64,000 nucleotides of DNA from Candidatus Aalborgicola danicus. Its GTDB lineage: Bacteria; Pseudomonadota; Gammaproteobacteria; Burkholderiales; Burkholderiaceae_C. Made by a program: the position numbers and the translations under genes. Numbering within the stretch: position 1 is the stretch's first letter; every line of letters begins with the position of its first letter. Below are positions 40,789-49,562 of the stretch, one piece after another. The notes under the pieces are model-generated. The model was not told the origin of the DNA. It did not search any database and saw only the letters and a program-made list of their open reading frames with translations. The stretch covers positions 79,153-143,152 of the forward strand of contig JADJBC010000004.1 in the NCBI GenBank assembly GCA_016703945.1. Direction: 5' to 3'.

Positions 40789-41477
40789 TCACTCGAAACC
40801 CTCCGCGCGGGCACGTTTCAGAAGATCTTCCCAACGCGACAGCCGACCGGTTCCAGCGGCGGGAGTTGCCTCTTTGCCGGATACGCCGGTAAAGACCCCT
40901 TCGCTGTTAAAGCTAAAGACTGGTACCAGGTCCGTCCTGCGTGAGGCAGGGCGTATGTCGGTGATCAGGTTGTCCAAAACCAACGGTTCGGAGTCTGGCT
41001 GCGCGTAATAGGCCAAAACCATGTGGGCTTGGGAAGCAACGGCATCGGACGACCCGACCTTTGCACGCACATAGATCAATCGAAGCTTGTCGGAAGCGAC
41101 CCCAACTTCTTTCAGGGAGTAGTACTTGGCGATCGAGAAATCTTCACAATCGCCGGAACCGAGCCCCAGGGTTTCCAAGGGCGTGGCCCAATAGTCAGGT
41201 TGCGACCAAATCGCCGAGTCCTCTCCAAAGGTGACTTGGCGATTGAAAAATCATTGATTTTCTTGATTCTTACCGTATCGGACTCACTGCGCAGGCCCTG
41301 TAGCAACGTTTGCCAAGCACCAAATTTTCCTGCGACACCGCCACCCCAGCGCTGGGTGATGGACGCCAGCAAACGTTCAAAATTAGCAGCACTGTATACA
41401 AGCGGTACGGACAATACCGCGCAGACAACAAATGCCAGCAAGGGCCGCAAACGGGTGTTGGAGCACAGCCAGACCAT
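40789..41477 (-). CDS. lapG: LapG-like periplasmic cysteine protease, one-base frameshift
   Basis: Transglutaminase-like cysteine protease that releases LapA-type adhesins by cutting at the TAAG motif. It has a signal peptide or anchor at about residues 10-30. One extra T in the T run (A run at 41246-41250 on the plus strand) joins the two frames perfectly, giving FFNRQVTFGEDSAIWSQPDY and a 229-residue protein. The catalytic triad would be C111 (GDCEDF), H152 (AHMVL) and D169 (LVLDN). It precedes lapD by 29 bases, the usual order. As sequenced the triad is lost from the translated product. Confidence 0.87.
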
Positions 41478-41715
41478 GCTGTTTATCGCGGTTGGTGTAA
41501 CTCTAGGCTGCTATGTCGATAAGCAGTTGCATCAACAAAATCTGTGCACTTTTTCACGAAACCTCAGCATTTTTGCAAAAATGTGGCGAATTGAGCCAAT
41601 TGAAATAGAATTTTCAACGAAAATCCGTTGTTACAAATAGTTACCGAACAGTAGCACATAAGCCGCACGCTGATGCACCTATTGTTCGGTCCGTCTTGGA
41701 AAGCCACCCCGCAGT
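41478..41715. promoter_or_regulatory. Divergent lapG / tolC-like promoter region
   Basis: 238 bases between divergent genes, A+T-rich around 41,560-41,650. It contains the inverted pair CCGAACA (41,644) and TGTTCGG (41,685). Promoter elements were not assigned with confidence. Confidence 0.4.
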
Positions 41716-43572
41716 ATGACCCGACTAACAGCCATCTCTTGCGCCGTGCTCGTTGCCACTTCCAGTTTAAGCTTGGGTGCGGCCACACCTCAGTCGCCAG
41801 GCAACCTAAAAGACGCCGTGGAGAGAGCCATACTGCAAAACCCCGAAGTCAAATTGCGCTTTCACAACCTCGAAGCAGCAAGTGCGGAACGCAGGGTGGC
41901 TGAAGGTGGCTGGCTGCCACGGATTGATTTGGAAGTAGCCGGTGGTACCTACGAAACCAAGAACCCGGCGCTCGCTGCAGCGCTCGGTTACTCAGGCAAC
42001 CGGGCTACTTTGCAGTTGCGGCAGACGCTGTTTGACGGGTTTGCGACGTTGCATGAAACCCGCCGGCTAAGTTATGCACAACAAGCGGCCTACTACGAAC
42101 TGCTGTCCGCCAGCAACCAGACCGCCCTGGATGCGTCACGAGCCTATCTTGATGTGTTGCGGTTTCGCGAGCTGGTTCAACTTGCGGCCGACAATTTCAC
42201 CACCCATCAGGAAGTGCATGACCGACTGAGCCAAAAGGTGACTGCCGGTGTTGGCAGGAAAGTCGATCTGGAACAAGCGGCGGGCCGGATGTCTCTAGCG
42301 GAGTCTAATTGGTTGACTGAGGTAAGCAATTTGCACGATGTATCAGCCCGGTACCAAAGGCTGGTAGGGGAAATTCCGGCCCCTGATCTGGCGGCGGCTC
42401 CACCCATGGCTAGCGCGCAACCGGCCGGTGCGGCTTATTTGACCGATGCGGTTCGCAAGAATCCGGACTTCCTAACGGCGGTGGCGGTGATTCGTGGATA
42501 CCGCTCGGACGCCAGCCTGCGTCGCGCGGCCTACGCTCCAACCATTGAATTTCGAGCGCGCCAAAGTTATGAATCCAATCAGAGTGGCGTTACCGGCAAC
42601 TACCGCGACACCGCCCTCGAATTGGTCTTGAACTACAACCTGTACCGTGGCGGGGCTGACAGGGCGCGGGTCGACCAATATGTAGCAAAACTCAGCAGCG
42701 CACATGACTTGCGGGACAAGGCTTGCCGCGATGTGTGGCAAACCGGTCAAATTGCGCTGAATGACGCCGAAAAACTAACCTCCCAAATCAAGTTGCTGGC
42801 CCAACACGAACTCTCCACGTCCAAGGCGAAACAGGCCTACCAGCAGCAGTTTGACATCGGCCAACGATCCCTGCTGGATCTATTGGACACTGAAAACGAG
42901 CTGTACCAGGCCCGCCGTGCGTTGGCAAACGCGGAGTATGACCTTCGCCTTTCTTCGGTTCGGGTTCTTGCGACGTCTGGCTCATTGCTCAGCGCGCTGA
43001 AGTTGCAGGCCTTGTCCACCACAACGCCCGAGGCCTCCGGAGGCACAGAAACCGATGACGAGTTAATGCAGTGCAGTACTCAATTGCAAAAGCTGCCGTC
43101 GCTGGACCGGGCCTTCGATTCACGCCCCGCCAACTTGCCGGCTGACCCGGTCAAACCGACCCAACCGGCAACCCCAGTGCCGGTGCCCACTCCGAGCCCT
43201 GCCGTGCAAACCGCCGCCACCTGTATGGAGCTACCCAAAGTCGTCTTAGGCTGGTTAGGTGCATGGAACCGGAAAGACGTGACCGGTTATTTGGCAGCCT
43301 ATTCTGACAACTTTGTACCCGCGAAGGGCATGAAGCGTAAGGAGTGGGAAGCCATGCGCAAAACGCGTATCAGCAAACAAGGTGACCTAAGAATCGTCAT
43401 TGGCAAGGTCCAGCCGGTGCAGTGTGATGCCAAGACCGCCGAAGTCTCGTTCTCGCAGGAATATGGTTCGGTTGGTTACAAGGACAATGTAGAAAAAACC
43501 CTGTCTTTGGAACAAGTCAAGGGCGTCTGGAAAATCACCAAGGAAACGGTGACCAAGGGCCGTGCCTACTGA
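41716..43572 (+). CDS. lapE: TolC-family outer-membrane protein (LapE-like) fused to a C-terminal NTF2/Cds6-like domain
   Basis: Outer-membrane channel for type I export. The signal peptide ends near GAATP (residue 24); residues 30-440 have the two TolC repeats with alternating helices and strands (for example QLRQTLFDGFATLHETRR and QQQFDIGQRSLLDLLDTENELYQARR). After a Pro-rich linker (about 475-500) an extra domain of about 115 residues begins CMELPKVVLGWLGAWNRKDV and ends EKTLSLEQVKGVWKITKET, resembling NTF2/SnoaL-like or Cds6 C-terminal domains. Total length of 618 is far above the usual 420-480. It overlaps the convergent gene at 43566 by seven bases. Confidence 0.88.
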   Translation: MTRLTAISCAVLVATSSLSLGAATPQSPGNLKDAVERAILQNPEVKLRFHNLEAASAERRVAEGGWLPRIDLEVAGGTYETKNPALAAALGYSGNRATLQLRQTLFDGFATLHETRRLSYAQQAAYYELLSASNQTALDASRAYLDVLRFRELVQLAADNFTTHQEVHDRLSQKVTAGVGRKVDLEQAAGRMSLAESNWLTEVSNLHDVSARYQRLVGEIPAPDLAAAPPMASAQPAGAAYLTDAVRKNPDFLTAVAVIRGYRSDASLRRAAYAPTIEFRARQSYESNQSGVTGNYRDTALELVLNYNLYRGGADRARVDQYVAKLSSAHDLRDKACRDVWQTGQIALNDAEKLTSQIKLLAQHELSTSKAKQAYQQQFDIGQRSLLDLLDTENELYQARRALANAEYDLRLSSVRVLATSGSLLSALKLQALSTTTPEASGGTETDDELMQCSTQLQKLPSLDRAFDSRPANLPADPVKPTQPATPVPVPTPSPAVQTAATCMELPKVVLGWLGAWNRKDVTGYLAAYSDNFVPAKGMKRKEWEAMRKTRISKQGDLRIVIGKVQPVQCDAKTAEVSFSQEYGSVGYKDNVEKTLSLEQVKGVWKITKETVTKGRAY

Positions 43573-44390
43573 GCCTTCAGCGCCACGAGCAAGGTCAACC
43601 CACCAATGAGAATGGGCTGGTGCAGCATGTACCAGCTCAAACTCCAGCGACCAACCCAGGCCAAAGGCGACAGTGCAGAGGCGACGCGGTCCGACAGCAC
43701 GGGTGCTACAGCGCCTCGGGCCAGCACCCATTGACCCAGCGCCATGCCCCACCACATCACGCCGAGCCAGGGCAGCAAAGGCACATAGTCCTCGGTCACA
43801 GGTTTGCGGCTGATCAAGCCCAACCAGTTCCACGCCCTGGAGTCCAGCGCCTGCGGCAAAGATAAAGCAGCATGCAGGTCGCCAGCAAAAACACCCAACC
43901 CGATAGCCGCCGCACCCAACACCCACAACCAGGGCCCCCACCCGGCTGTGGCCCGGCACACCAGAAGCATGACGGCGATGCCGTGCAATACGCCAAAATA
44001 GATCCAGCTATTGGCAAACATTAGTGCAGACCCTGCGGTGACGGCCAGCGCGCACAGCGCAATTTGTGCCCAACGGCGCCAAAACCGTGCCCAGGTCTGC
44101 CCGGCGTGCACCGCCAGGGCCTGCCCAAAACCAGCACACAGCAAAAACAAGCTCAGAATGCAGGTGCGTTGCACCGTCCAGACCGGATCACGGTAGAAGT
44201 CCTGCTGGATGAATCCGAAATGGTTGAGATCGAACGTGAAGTGAAAGGCTGTCATCCACACCACGGCCGCGCCACGCACGGTGTCCAACAGCGGGAGGCG
44301 TGAGATGGCCAGAGCCCCGACCGCGGCCGACTGCCGACCCGATGACTTGGGAACAGTGGCTCGGGGCCTGAGAGACCTGGCGCGCGCCAT
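43566..44390 (-). CDS. Heparan-alpha-glucosaminide N-acetyltransferase-like membrane protein (DUF1624)
   Basis: 274 residues with about seven membrane helices. The first contains the family start LPLLDTVRGAAVVWMTAFHF with a conserved Asp-Arg; further segments include the IYFGVLHGIAVML helix and the C-terminal WSLSWYMLHQPILIG. The family is related to YeiB and lysosomal acetyltransferases that move acetyl groups across membranes; the substrate here is unknown. Its ATG overlaps the stop codon of gspC (TGATG), so the two are co-transcribed. Confidence 0.8.
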   Translation of the reverse strand: MARARSLRPRATVPKSSGRQSAAVGALAISRLPLLDTVRGAAVVWMTAFHFTFDLNHFGFIQQDFYRDPVWTVQRTCILSLFLLCAGFGQALAVHAGQTWARFWRRWAQIALCALAVTAGSALMFANSWIYFGVLHGIAVMLLVCRATAGWGPWLWVLGAAAIGLGVFAGDLHAALSLPQALDSRAWNWLGLISRKPVTEDYVPLLPWLGVMWWGMALGQWVLARGAVAPVLSDRVASALSPLAWVGRWSLSWYMLHQPILIGGLTLLVALKAQ

Positions 44391-44839
44391 CACTTGCTCA
44401 AGGGAGGCAATTCCAAGGTCATTTGGGCGGGTCCATCAACACCCGCAGCCAGGGTCGCTCGCCGGGCCGCCACCGACTGCAAAACCAGATTGCCATCCAC
44501 GCTGGCCCCGACCCGAAAGGGTTTGGGCGGCTTGCCATCGACCGCAATCAGTGCAGCACCGCCCTTTGGACCAGCAGCGATAACCCCCATCAAAACATAA
44601 GCACTGCGGCCAGACGTAGGCGTGGCAGCCGACGGGGCCACATTGCCGCCCCCCAAAGCGCGAGCAACAGCCTGCGGGTCCAGGGGAGCCAGGCCCGGCG
44701 TCGCGACCGGTGCTGCAGTCGATACACTGTTGGCCTGTGTACTCTTTAAAAACCAATAGGTGCCACTGAGCGCGGCCAGCGCCGCCAATACGAACGTGGC
44801 GGCCCGAGTGCTCCAGGTGGCAAAAGCGTTTGTTTGCAT
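44390..44839 (-). CDS. gspC: Type II secretion protein GspC
   Basis: Inner-membrane protein linking the type II secretion platform to the secretin. 149 residues: a cytoplasmic N-terminus, one membrane helix (about 14-31), a Pro/Ala-rich linker and an HR-type periplasmic domain (AYVLMGVIAAGPKGGAALIA ... PFRVGASVDGNLVLQSV). No PDZ domain follows, so it is a short GspC. It is divergent from gspG with only about 24 bases between start codons. Confidence 0.85.
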   Translation of the reverse strand: MQTNAFATWSTRAATFVLAALAALSGTYWFLKSTQANSVSTAAPVATPGLAPLDPQAVARALGGGNVAPSAATPTSGRSAYVLMGVIAAGPKGGAALIAVDGKPPKPFRVGASVDGNLVLQSVAARRATLAAGVDGPAQMTLELPPLSK

Positions 44840-44863
44840 AGCGCGATTATGATTGACTCGACC

Positions 44864-45310
44864 ATGATGAACCCACGACTCTCCCTACCCCTGCGGCGCA
44901 TGCGCACACTTGGCTTCACGCTGATCGAACTGATGGTGGTGCTGGTCATCATTGGTGTGCTGGCGGCGCTGATCGTGCCCAATGTGCTGGACAGGGCCGA
45001 CGACGCCCGCGTCACCGCCGCCCGAACCGACGTCAACAACCTGATGCAGGCCCTCAAGCTTTACAAGCTGGACAACCAGCGTTACCCCACTGCCGCTCAA
45101 GGCTTGCCGGCACTTCTGACCAAGCCGACCGAAAGCCCGATCCCCACCAACTGGAAACACTACCTGGACAAGCTGCCCAATGACCCGTGGGGACGCCCCT
45201 ACCAATACCTGAACCCCGGTATCAAGGGCGAGATCGACGTGCTCTCCTTCGGCGCGGACGGTCAAGCCGGCGGCGAGGGCAAAAATGCGGACATTGGCAG
45301 TTGGGAGTAG
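44864..45310 (+). CDS. gspG: Major pseudopilin GspG
   Basis: Main subunit of the type II secretion pseudopilus. The prepilin cleavage site is G|FTLIELMVVLVIIG with Glu at +5. The C-terminal calcium-binding region carries NDPWGRPYQYLNPG and DVLSFGADGQAGGEG. Length is 148 residues from ATG 44864; ATG 44849 and 44867 are alternatives because no clear ribosome-binding site decides. It is first of the plus-strand gsp genes and overlaps gspH by 26 bases. Confidence 0.95.
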   Translation: MMNPRLSLPLRRMRTLGFTLIELMVVLVIIGVLAALIVPNVLDRADDARVTAARTDVNNLMQALKLYKLDNQRYPTAAQGLPALLTKPTESPIPTNWKHYLDKLPNDPWGRPYQYLNPGIKGEIDVLSFGADGQAGGEGKNADIGSWE

Positions 45311-45737
45311 GGGATTCACTCTGCTGGAGCTGCTGGTCGTGGTCGCCATCATGGCCTTGGCCACAGCAGGTGTCGGCTTCGCACTGCGTGATTCGGCCGA
45401 CAGCCAGCTTGAACGCGAGGCCCAACGCCTGATTGCCCTGCTGGAGTCGGCCCGCGCCCAATCCCGCATGACCGCCAACCCGATCCGGTGGCGCGCGACC
45501 GAAAGTGGATTTTTGTTCGATGGCGCAGCCGCCGCCCCGACCACGCCCTGGCTGGGGCCGGATGTTCTGGCGACAGTGACCAGCCCCGTGGTGCTGGGGC
45601 CTGAACCCATCATTGGCCCGCAGCGCATTGTGCTCAACTCACGCACGCAGCCCGGGCGCAGCCTGACCATTGCGACCGACGGCCTGCGGCCCTTTGCGGT
45701 TGTGGCCGACGGCGACGCGTCGGCCGGTACACCATGA
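45285..45737 (+). CDS. gspH: Minor pseudopilin GspH
   Basis: Pseudopilus subunit, 150 residues, with prepilin motif G|FTLLELLVVVAIM starting near residue 10 and the GspH segment LEREAQRLIALLESARAQSR that follows the helix. It overlaps gspG and gspI (ATGA at 45734), consistent with coupled translation. Confidence 0.92.
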   Translation: MRTLAVGSRGFTLLELLVVVAIMALATAGVGFALRDSADSQLEREAQRLIALLESARAQSRMTANPIRWRATESGFLFDGAAAAPTTPWLGPDVLATVTSPVVLGPEPIIGPQRIVLNSRTQPGRSLTIATDGLRPFAVVADGDASAGTP

Positions 45738-46111
45738 CACGGCGCACCGTGTTGCGACGGCCTGAACGCGGCTTTACGTTGATTGAGGTTTTGGTCGCGC
45801 TGTCCATTGTGGCCATTGCGTTGGCGGCCGGTGTGCGGTCGTCGGCCGCGTTGACGCGCAACGCGGAACGCCAGACCGACCTGCTGTTGGCCCAACTGTG
45901 CGCAGAAAACGCGCTGGTCAACATCCGCCTGTCACGCCAAATGCCGCCGGTTGGCGACAACACCGCCGCCTGCCAACAGGGAGGCCGAGAGCTCGGCGTC
46001 ACACTGTCCGTGCGGCCCACACCCAATCCCAATTTCTTGCGGGTCGAAGCCCGGGTCGACGACAACGCGACGCCCTTGCTCAGCCTGTCGACCGTAGTAG
46101 GGCGATACTGA
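45734..46111 (+). CDS. gspI: Minor pseudopilin GspI
   Basis: Pseudopilus tip protein, 125 residues, with prepilin motif G|FTLIEVLVALSIVAIALAA and the family-specific AENALVNIRL region. Start and stop codons overlap those of gspH and gspJ (TGATG at 46109-46113). The tip complex is formed with GspJ and GspK. Confidence 0.92.
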   Translation: MTRRTVLRRPERGFTLIEVLVALSIVAIALAAGVRSSAALTRNAERQTDLLLAQLCAENALVNIRLSRQMPPVGDNTAACQQGGRELGVTLSVRPTPNPNFLRVEARVDDNATPLLSLSTVVGRY

Positions 46112-46815
46112 TGAAGTCCCCAAAACGGCTTCATGGATTTACGCTGATCGAGCTGCTGGTCGCCATTGGTGTCATGGCGCTGATGGCGGGCTTGAGTTGG
46201 CGCGGGCTCGACGGCATGGCGCGCACGCAAAACCAGTTGAACCAGCGCAGCGACCAGGTCATGACCCTGCAGGCCGGCCTGGCCCAGTGGACCGCCGATC
46301 TGGACGCTCTGGTGCAGCCCCCCCATACGCAGGCCCTGGACTGGGATGGCCGGGCCTTGCGCATCGTCCGGTGCAGCACTACAGCGTCTGGCGATGGTTT
46401 GCTGGTGGTGGCATGGACACGCCGCAATGTGGGTGGCAAGGGCCAGTGGCTGCGCTGGCAGTCGCCGCCGCTGACCACCCGCGGAGATCTGCAGGTGGCC
46501 TGGGCCACCGCCGCCCAGTGGGCGCAAAACCCCGGTGATGCCGAAAAACGCCTGGAAGTCGCCGTTGCCGCGCTTGACGAGTGGAAGGTGTTTTACTTTC
46601 GCACCGGCGCTTGGACCAACCCCCTGTCCAGCGACGACTCCGCCCCGCCGCCACCATTACCTGGCGCTGCAGATGCCGCCAACAAACCCGCCGGTCCGGA
46701 CCTGGTCTTGCCCGATGGTGTGCGACTGGTCCTGACCTTGCCCGCCGATGGCGCGATCAGCGGAACCTTGACCCGCGACTGGGTTCGCCTGTCCTTGGCG
46801 GGAGGCAATTCATGA
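46111..46815 (+). CDS. gspJ: Minor pseudopilin GspJ
   Basis: Pseudopilus tip protein, 234 residues, with G|FTLIELLVAIGVMALMAGLS after a short basic leader (MKSPKRLH) and the conserved SWRGLDGMARTQ segment. The frame is open upstream inside gspI, but the ATG at 46111 overlaps the gspI stop and gives the prepilin leader, so it is the start. It overlaps gspK (ATGA). Confidence 0.92.
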   Translation: MKSPKRLHGFTLIELLVAIGVMALMAGLSWRGLDGMARTQNQLNQRSDQVMTLQAGLAQWTADLDALVQPPHTQALDWDGRALRIVRCSTTASGDGLLVVAWTRRNVGGKGQWLRWQSPPLTTRGDLQVAWATAAQWAQNPGDAEKRLEVAVAALDEWKVFYFRTGAWTNPLSSDDSAPPPPLPGAADAANKPAGPDLVLPDGVRLVLTLPADGAISGTLTRDWVRLSLAGGNS

Positions 46816-47780
46816 CCCGGCGCCAGGCAGGTGCTGCGCTGTTGACCGCCATGTTGACGGTGGCACTGGTGGCCAGCATGGCCTCAGCCGCGTTGTGGCA
46901 ACAGTGGCGCAGCGTGGAAGTGGAGACGGCGCAACGCGCCCGCAGCCAGTCGCTATGGGTGCTGACCGGGGCACTGGACTGGGCGCGTTTGATCTTGCGC
47001 GAAGACCGCCGTGCCAGCGCGATTGAGGACCATCTGGGGGAACCCTGGGCCGTGCCGCTGGAAGAAGCACGGCTGTCCACCTTTTTAGCGGTCGACAAAA
47101 ACAATACCCCGGACGAGGCTGACAGCGCAGCACAGGTTTTCCTGTCCGGCAACATCACGGACCTGCAGAGTCGTATGAACGTGTTCAATCTGGTTGACAA
47201 ACAGGGCCAGGTATCAACGGTCTGGTTGCGCGCCTTTGGCAAACTTTTTGAACAATTGGGTTTGCCACCGTCCGAGTTGCCCGTGCTGGCAGAAAACCTG
47301 CGTTTTGCCCGCGACAATACCGCCGCCACAACCTGGGCCAGCAAGGCACCGCTGATGCCACAACGGGTGGGCCAGTTGCGCTGGCTGGGCCTGTCGAGTC
47401 GCAGCCTGGCCTTGCTGGCGGACACCATCACGCTGCTACCGGAGTCAACCGCGGTCAACCTTAATACCGCCAGTGCGACGGTGCTGTATGCCTGCATTCC
47501 GACCCTGGATATGGCCCAGGCCCAACGCCTGGTGAGCAGCCGCCAGGCAGCGCATTTCCGCAATTTTGAAGACGTCAACAAGCTGGTGCCCGGCATTGCC
47601 TCGGAACTGAAGACCGAAGACCATGGCTTCTCGTCCAGTTTTTTTGAAATCCAGGGGCGCCTGCGCCTGCAACAAACGGTGGTTGAAGAACGCTCGTTGG
47701 TGCAACGCAAGGGCATGGACATGAAGACCCTGTGGCGTGACCGCGGTGCACAGCCACCGGCGACCAGCCCCCTACAATGA
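46812..47780 (+). CDS. gspK: Type II secretion protein GspK
   Basis: Largest minor pseudopilin, capping the pseudopilus. 322 residues; leader MTRRQAGAALLTAMLTVALVASM shows the hydrophobic helix, with a less typical cleavage region (GAALLTAML). The SAM-like region includes VNLNTASATVLYACIP and the FEDVNKLVPG segment near the C-terminus, characteristic of GspK. Coupled to gspJ by ATGA. Confidence 0.92.
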   Translation: MTRRQAGAALLTAMLTVALVASMASAALWQQWRSVEVETAQRARSQSLWVLTGALDWARLILREDRRASAIEDHLGEPWAVPLEEARLSTFLAVDKNNTPDEADSAAQVFLSGNITDLQSRMNVFNLVDKQGQVSTVWLRAFGKLFEQLGLPPSELPVLAENLRFARDNTAATTWASKAPLMPQRVGQLRWLGLSSRSLALLADTITLLPESTAVNLNTASATVLYACIPTLDMAQAQRLVSSRQAAHFRNFEDVNKLVPGIASELKTEDHGFSSSFFEIQGRLRLQQTVVEERSLVQRKGMDMKTLWRDRGAQPPATSPLQ

Positions 47781-47799
47781 CGATGCCCAAAAAAACCGC

Positions 47800-49047
47800 A
47801 TGCCCACCCTGATCGTCACCCTTCCCGCCAGCCTGCCGTCTGCAACAACGCTTTGCAGCACCGTGCTGACTGACAACGACAGCACCACCATCCTGCGCCA
47901 TGGGCAGACGCCTCTGTCGCTGTTTCCCGAGGTCAATGGCGGCGAAATTGTCGCCGTGGTGCCGGCCGCGCAGTTGTCCTGGCACCAACTGGACCTGCCC
48001 AAAGGCACACTGGACCGGGGCTTGTTCCAGGACGGCAACGCCGCCCGCCTGCGCTCGGTGCTCGACGGTTTGCTGGAAGAAAGGCTGCTGGACGAACCCG
48101 AGCAACTGCACTATGCGATTGAGCCCCAGACCCGCCCTGGCGCACCGGTCTGGGTGGCGGCCTGCAACCGGGCCTGGCTCCATGCCTGGCTTCAGGCACT
48201 GGAGCAGGCCGGTAGGCCGATTGCCCGCATCGTTCCCGAACTTGCGCCATCTACTAGTGAGACCCCAAGCACCCTCTTGCAAGCGGTGGGTTCGGCTGAC
48301 GCACCCCAGTTGCTATGTGCCGGCCCCAATGGCGTGGCGGTGTTGCCGCTGAGCGCGGCGTCCGTGGTGCTGCTTGGCCCTCTACTAAACGACAGCACTG
48401 CGGCCGACATCGTGGCCGAACCTGCAGTTGCAGCGCTGGCAGAGGGCTTGTTCTCTGGCCGTGTGCGCATAGAAACCGAAGCCCAGCGGGCACTGCGTTC
48501 GGCCCAGTCGAGCTCGGACCTGGCGCAGTTTGACCTGCTGCGCACACGCCGGGCCCGCACCCAAAAAAGTCTGTCCAACTGGACCCATGCCTTGTGGCGT
48601 GCGCCCCAGTGGAAACCAGCCCGTTGGGTCGTCGCCGCCCTGGTGGCAGTCAACCTGCTGGGCCTGCAGGCCTGGGCATGGAAAGAACAGGCATCTCTGG
48701 TCGCAAAAAAGGCCAGCATCCGCGAAGTTTTGACCACCACGTTCCCGGACGTGCGGGTGGTGGTGGATGCACCGCTGCAAATGGAGCGCGCATTGGCCGG
48801 CCTGCAGCGCCAAAGTGGAGCCGCCTCCAGCGCCGATCTGGAAGAAATGCTTGGGCGATTTCAGGCTCTAGCCCCCGAGTTACCTGCACCAACAGCTATT
48901 GAATTCATAGCAGGTGAATTGCGGTTGAAGATTCCCGCAGCGCTGGACGACCAACTGCCCGGCGTGGCCACACGGCTGAAATCATCGGGATATGCGGTGC
49001 AATTACGGGATGACATGCTGATGATCAAACAGGACCAGCGCCCATGA
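47800..49047 (+). CDS. gspL: Type II secretion protein GspL
   Basis: Inner-membrane protein that recruits the ATPase GspE. The actin-like cytoplasmic part covers about residues 1-265, one membrane helix lies near 275-295 (VAALVAVNLLGLQAWAW), then a periplasmic ferredoxin-like domain. 415 residues from ATG 47800, the first in-frame ATG that yields the family N-terminus. A copy of the dispersed repeat lies inside the coding region at 48859-48913, read in frame as FQALAPELPAPTAIEFIAGE. Overlaps gspM (ATGA). Confidence 0.9.
   Translation: MPTLIVTLPASLPSATTLCSTVLTDNDSTTILRHGQTPLSLFPEVNGGEIVAVVPAAQLSWHQLDLPKGTLDRGLFQDGNAARLRSVLDGLLEERLLDEPEQLHYAIEPQTRPGAPVWVAACNRAWLHAWLQALEQAGRPIARIVPELAPSTSETPSTLLQAVGSADAPQLLCAGPNGVAVLPLSAASVVLLGPLLNDSTAADIVAEPAVAALAEGLFSGRVRIETEAQRALRSAQSSSDLAQFDLLRTRRARTQKSLSNWTHALWRAPQWKPARWVVAALVAVNLLGLQAWAWKEQASLVAKKASIREVLTTTFPDVRVVVDAPLQMERALAGLQRQSGAASSADLEEMLGRFQALAPELPAPTAIEFIAGELRLKIPAALDDQLPGVATRLKSSGYAVQLRDDMLMIKQDQRP
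48859..48913 (-). repeat. Dispersed GCTAT...ATAGC repeat, copy 3, inside gspL
   Basis: Minus-strand reading starts GCTATGAATTCAATAGC and ends GGGGGCTAGAGCC. It contributes about 17 in-frame residues to the periplasmic part of GspL without a stop codon. Confidence 0.75.
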
Positions 49048-49562
49048 CAACCGCCGCCTCCAAGCTGTCTTCCGGCCCGCTGGGGCCCATCCACAGCCGC
49101 TGGACCCAACTGGCAGCGCGCGAGAAAACCTTGCTCAAGCTGGCCGCAGCCCTGGTCGCCGGGGCTGTGGTGTGGCTGGGCCTGTTGGGGCCTTCGTTGC
49201 AAACCCTGCGCACCAGCGCGGCGCAAGCCCGGACGCTGGACACCCAACTTCAGCACATGCAATCCCTGCAAGCACAGGCCAAGGCCTTGCAGCAGCAGGC
49301 GCCTTTGGGTTATGACGATGCGGTGCGCGCCCTGAATCTGGCCACCAAGCAAACCCTGGGGTCAACGGCGCAAATCAACATCAGCGCCGAGCGCGCCAAC
49401 GTCACACTGCAGGCCACCGGTGCCGACGCGTTGGCCCAATGGCTGGCCCAAGCCCGGCTCAATGCCCGCGCGGTCCCACTGGAGGCACGTTTGACCCGCA
49501 TGGCCACGCCTGCCGGTGTCACCTGGTCCGGCACCCTGGTCATGGGACTGCCCCAGCGCTGA
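49044..49562 (+). CDS. gspM: Type II secretion protein GspM
   Basis: Inner-membrane platform protein that pairs with GspL. 172 residues: short cytoplasmic segment with LAAREKTLLKLAA, a membrane helix (about 33-52), a helical stretch rich in Gln and a small periplasmic domain ending VTWSGTLVMGLPQR. Coupled to gspL and gspN by overlapping codons. Confidence 0.9.
   Translation: MTTAASKLSSGPLGPIHSRWTQLAAREKTLLKLAAALVAGAVVWLGLLGPSLQTLRTSAAQARTLDTQLQHMQSLQAQAKALQQQAPLGYDDAVRALNLATKQTLGSTAQINISAERANVTLQATGADALAQWLAQARLNARAVPLEARLTRMATPAGVTWSGTLVMGLPQR

Noticed and set aside
45898..46110. N-terminal extension of gspJ into gspI
   Set aside because: The prepilin leader starts at ATG 46111, which overlaps the gspI stop codon.
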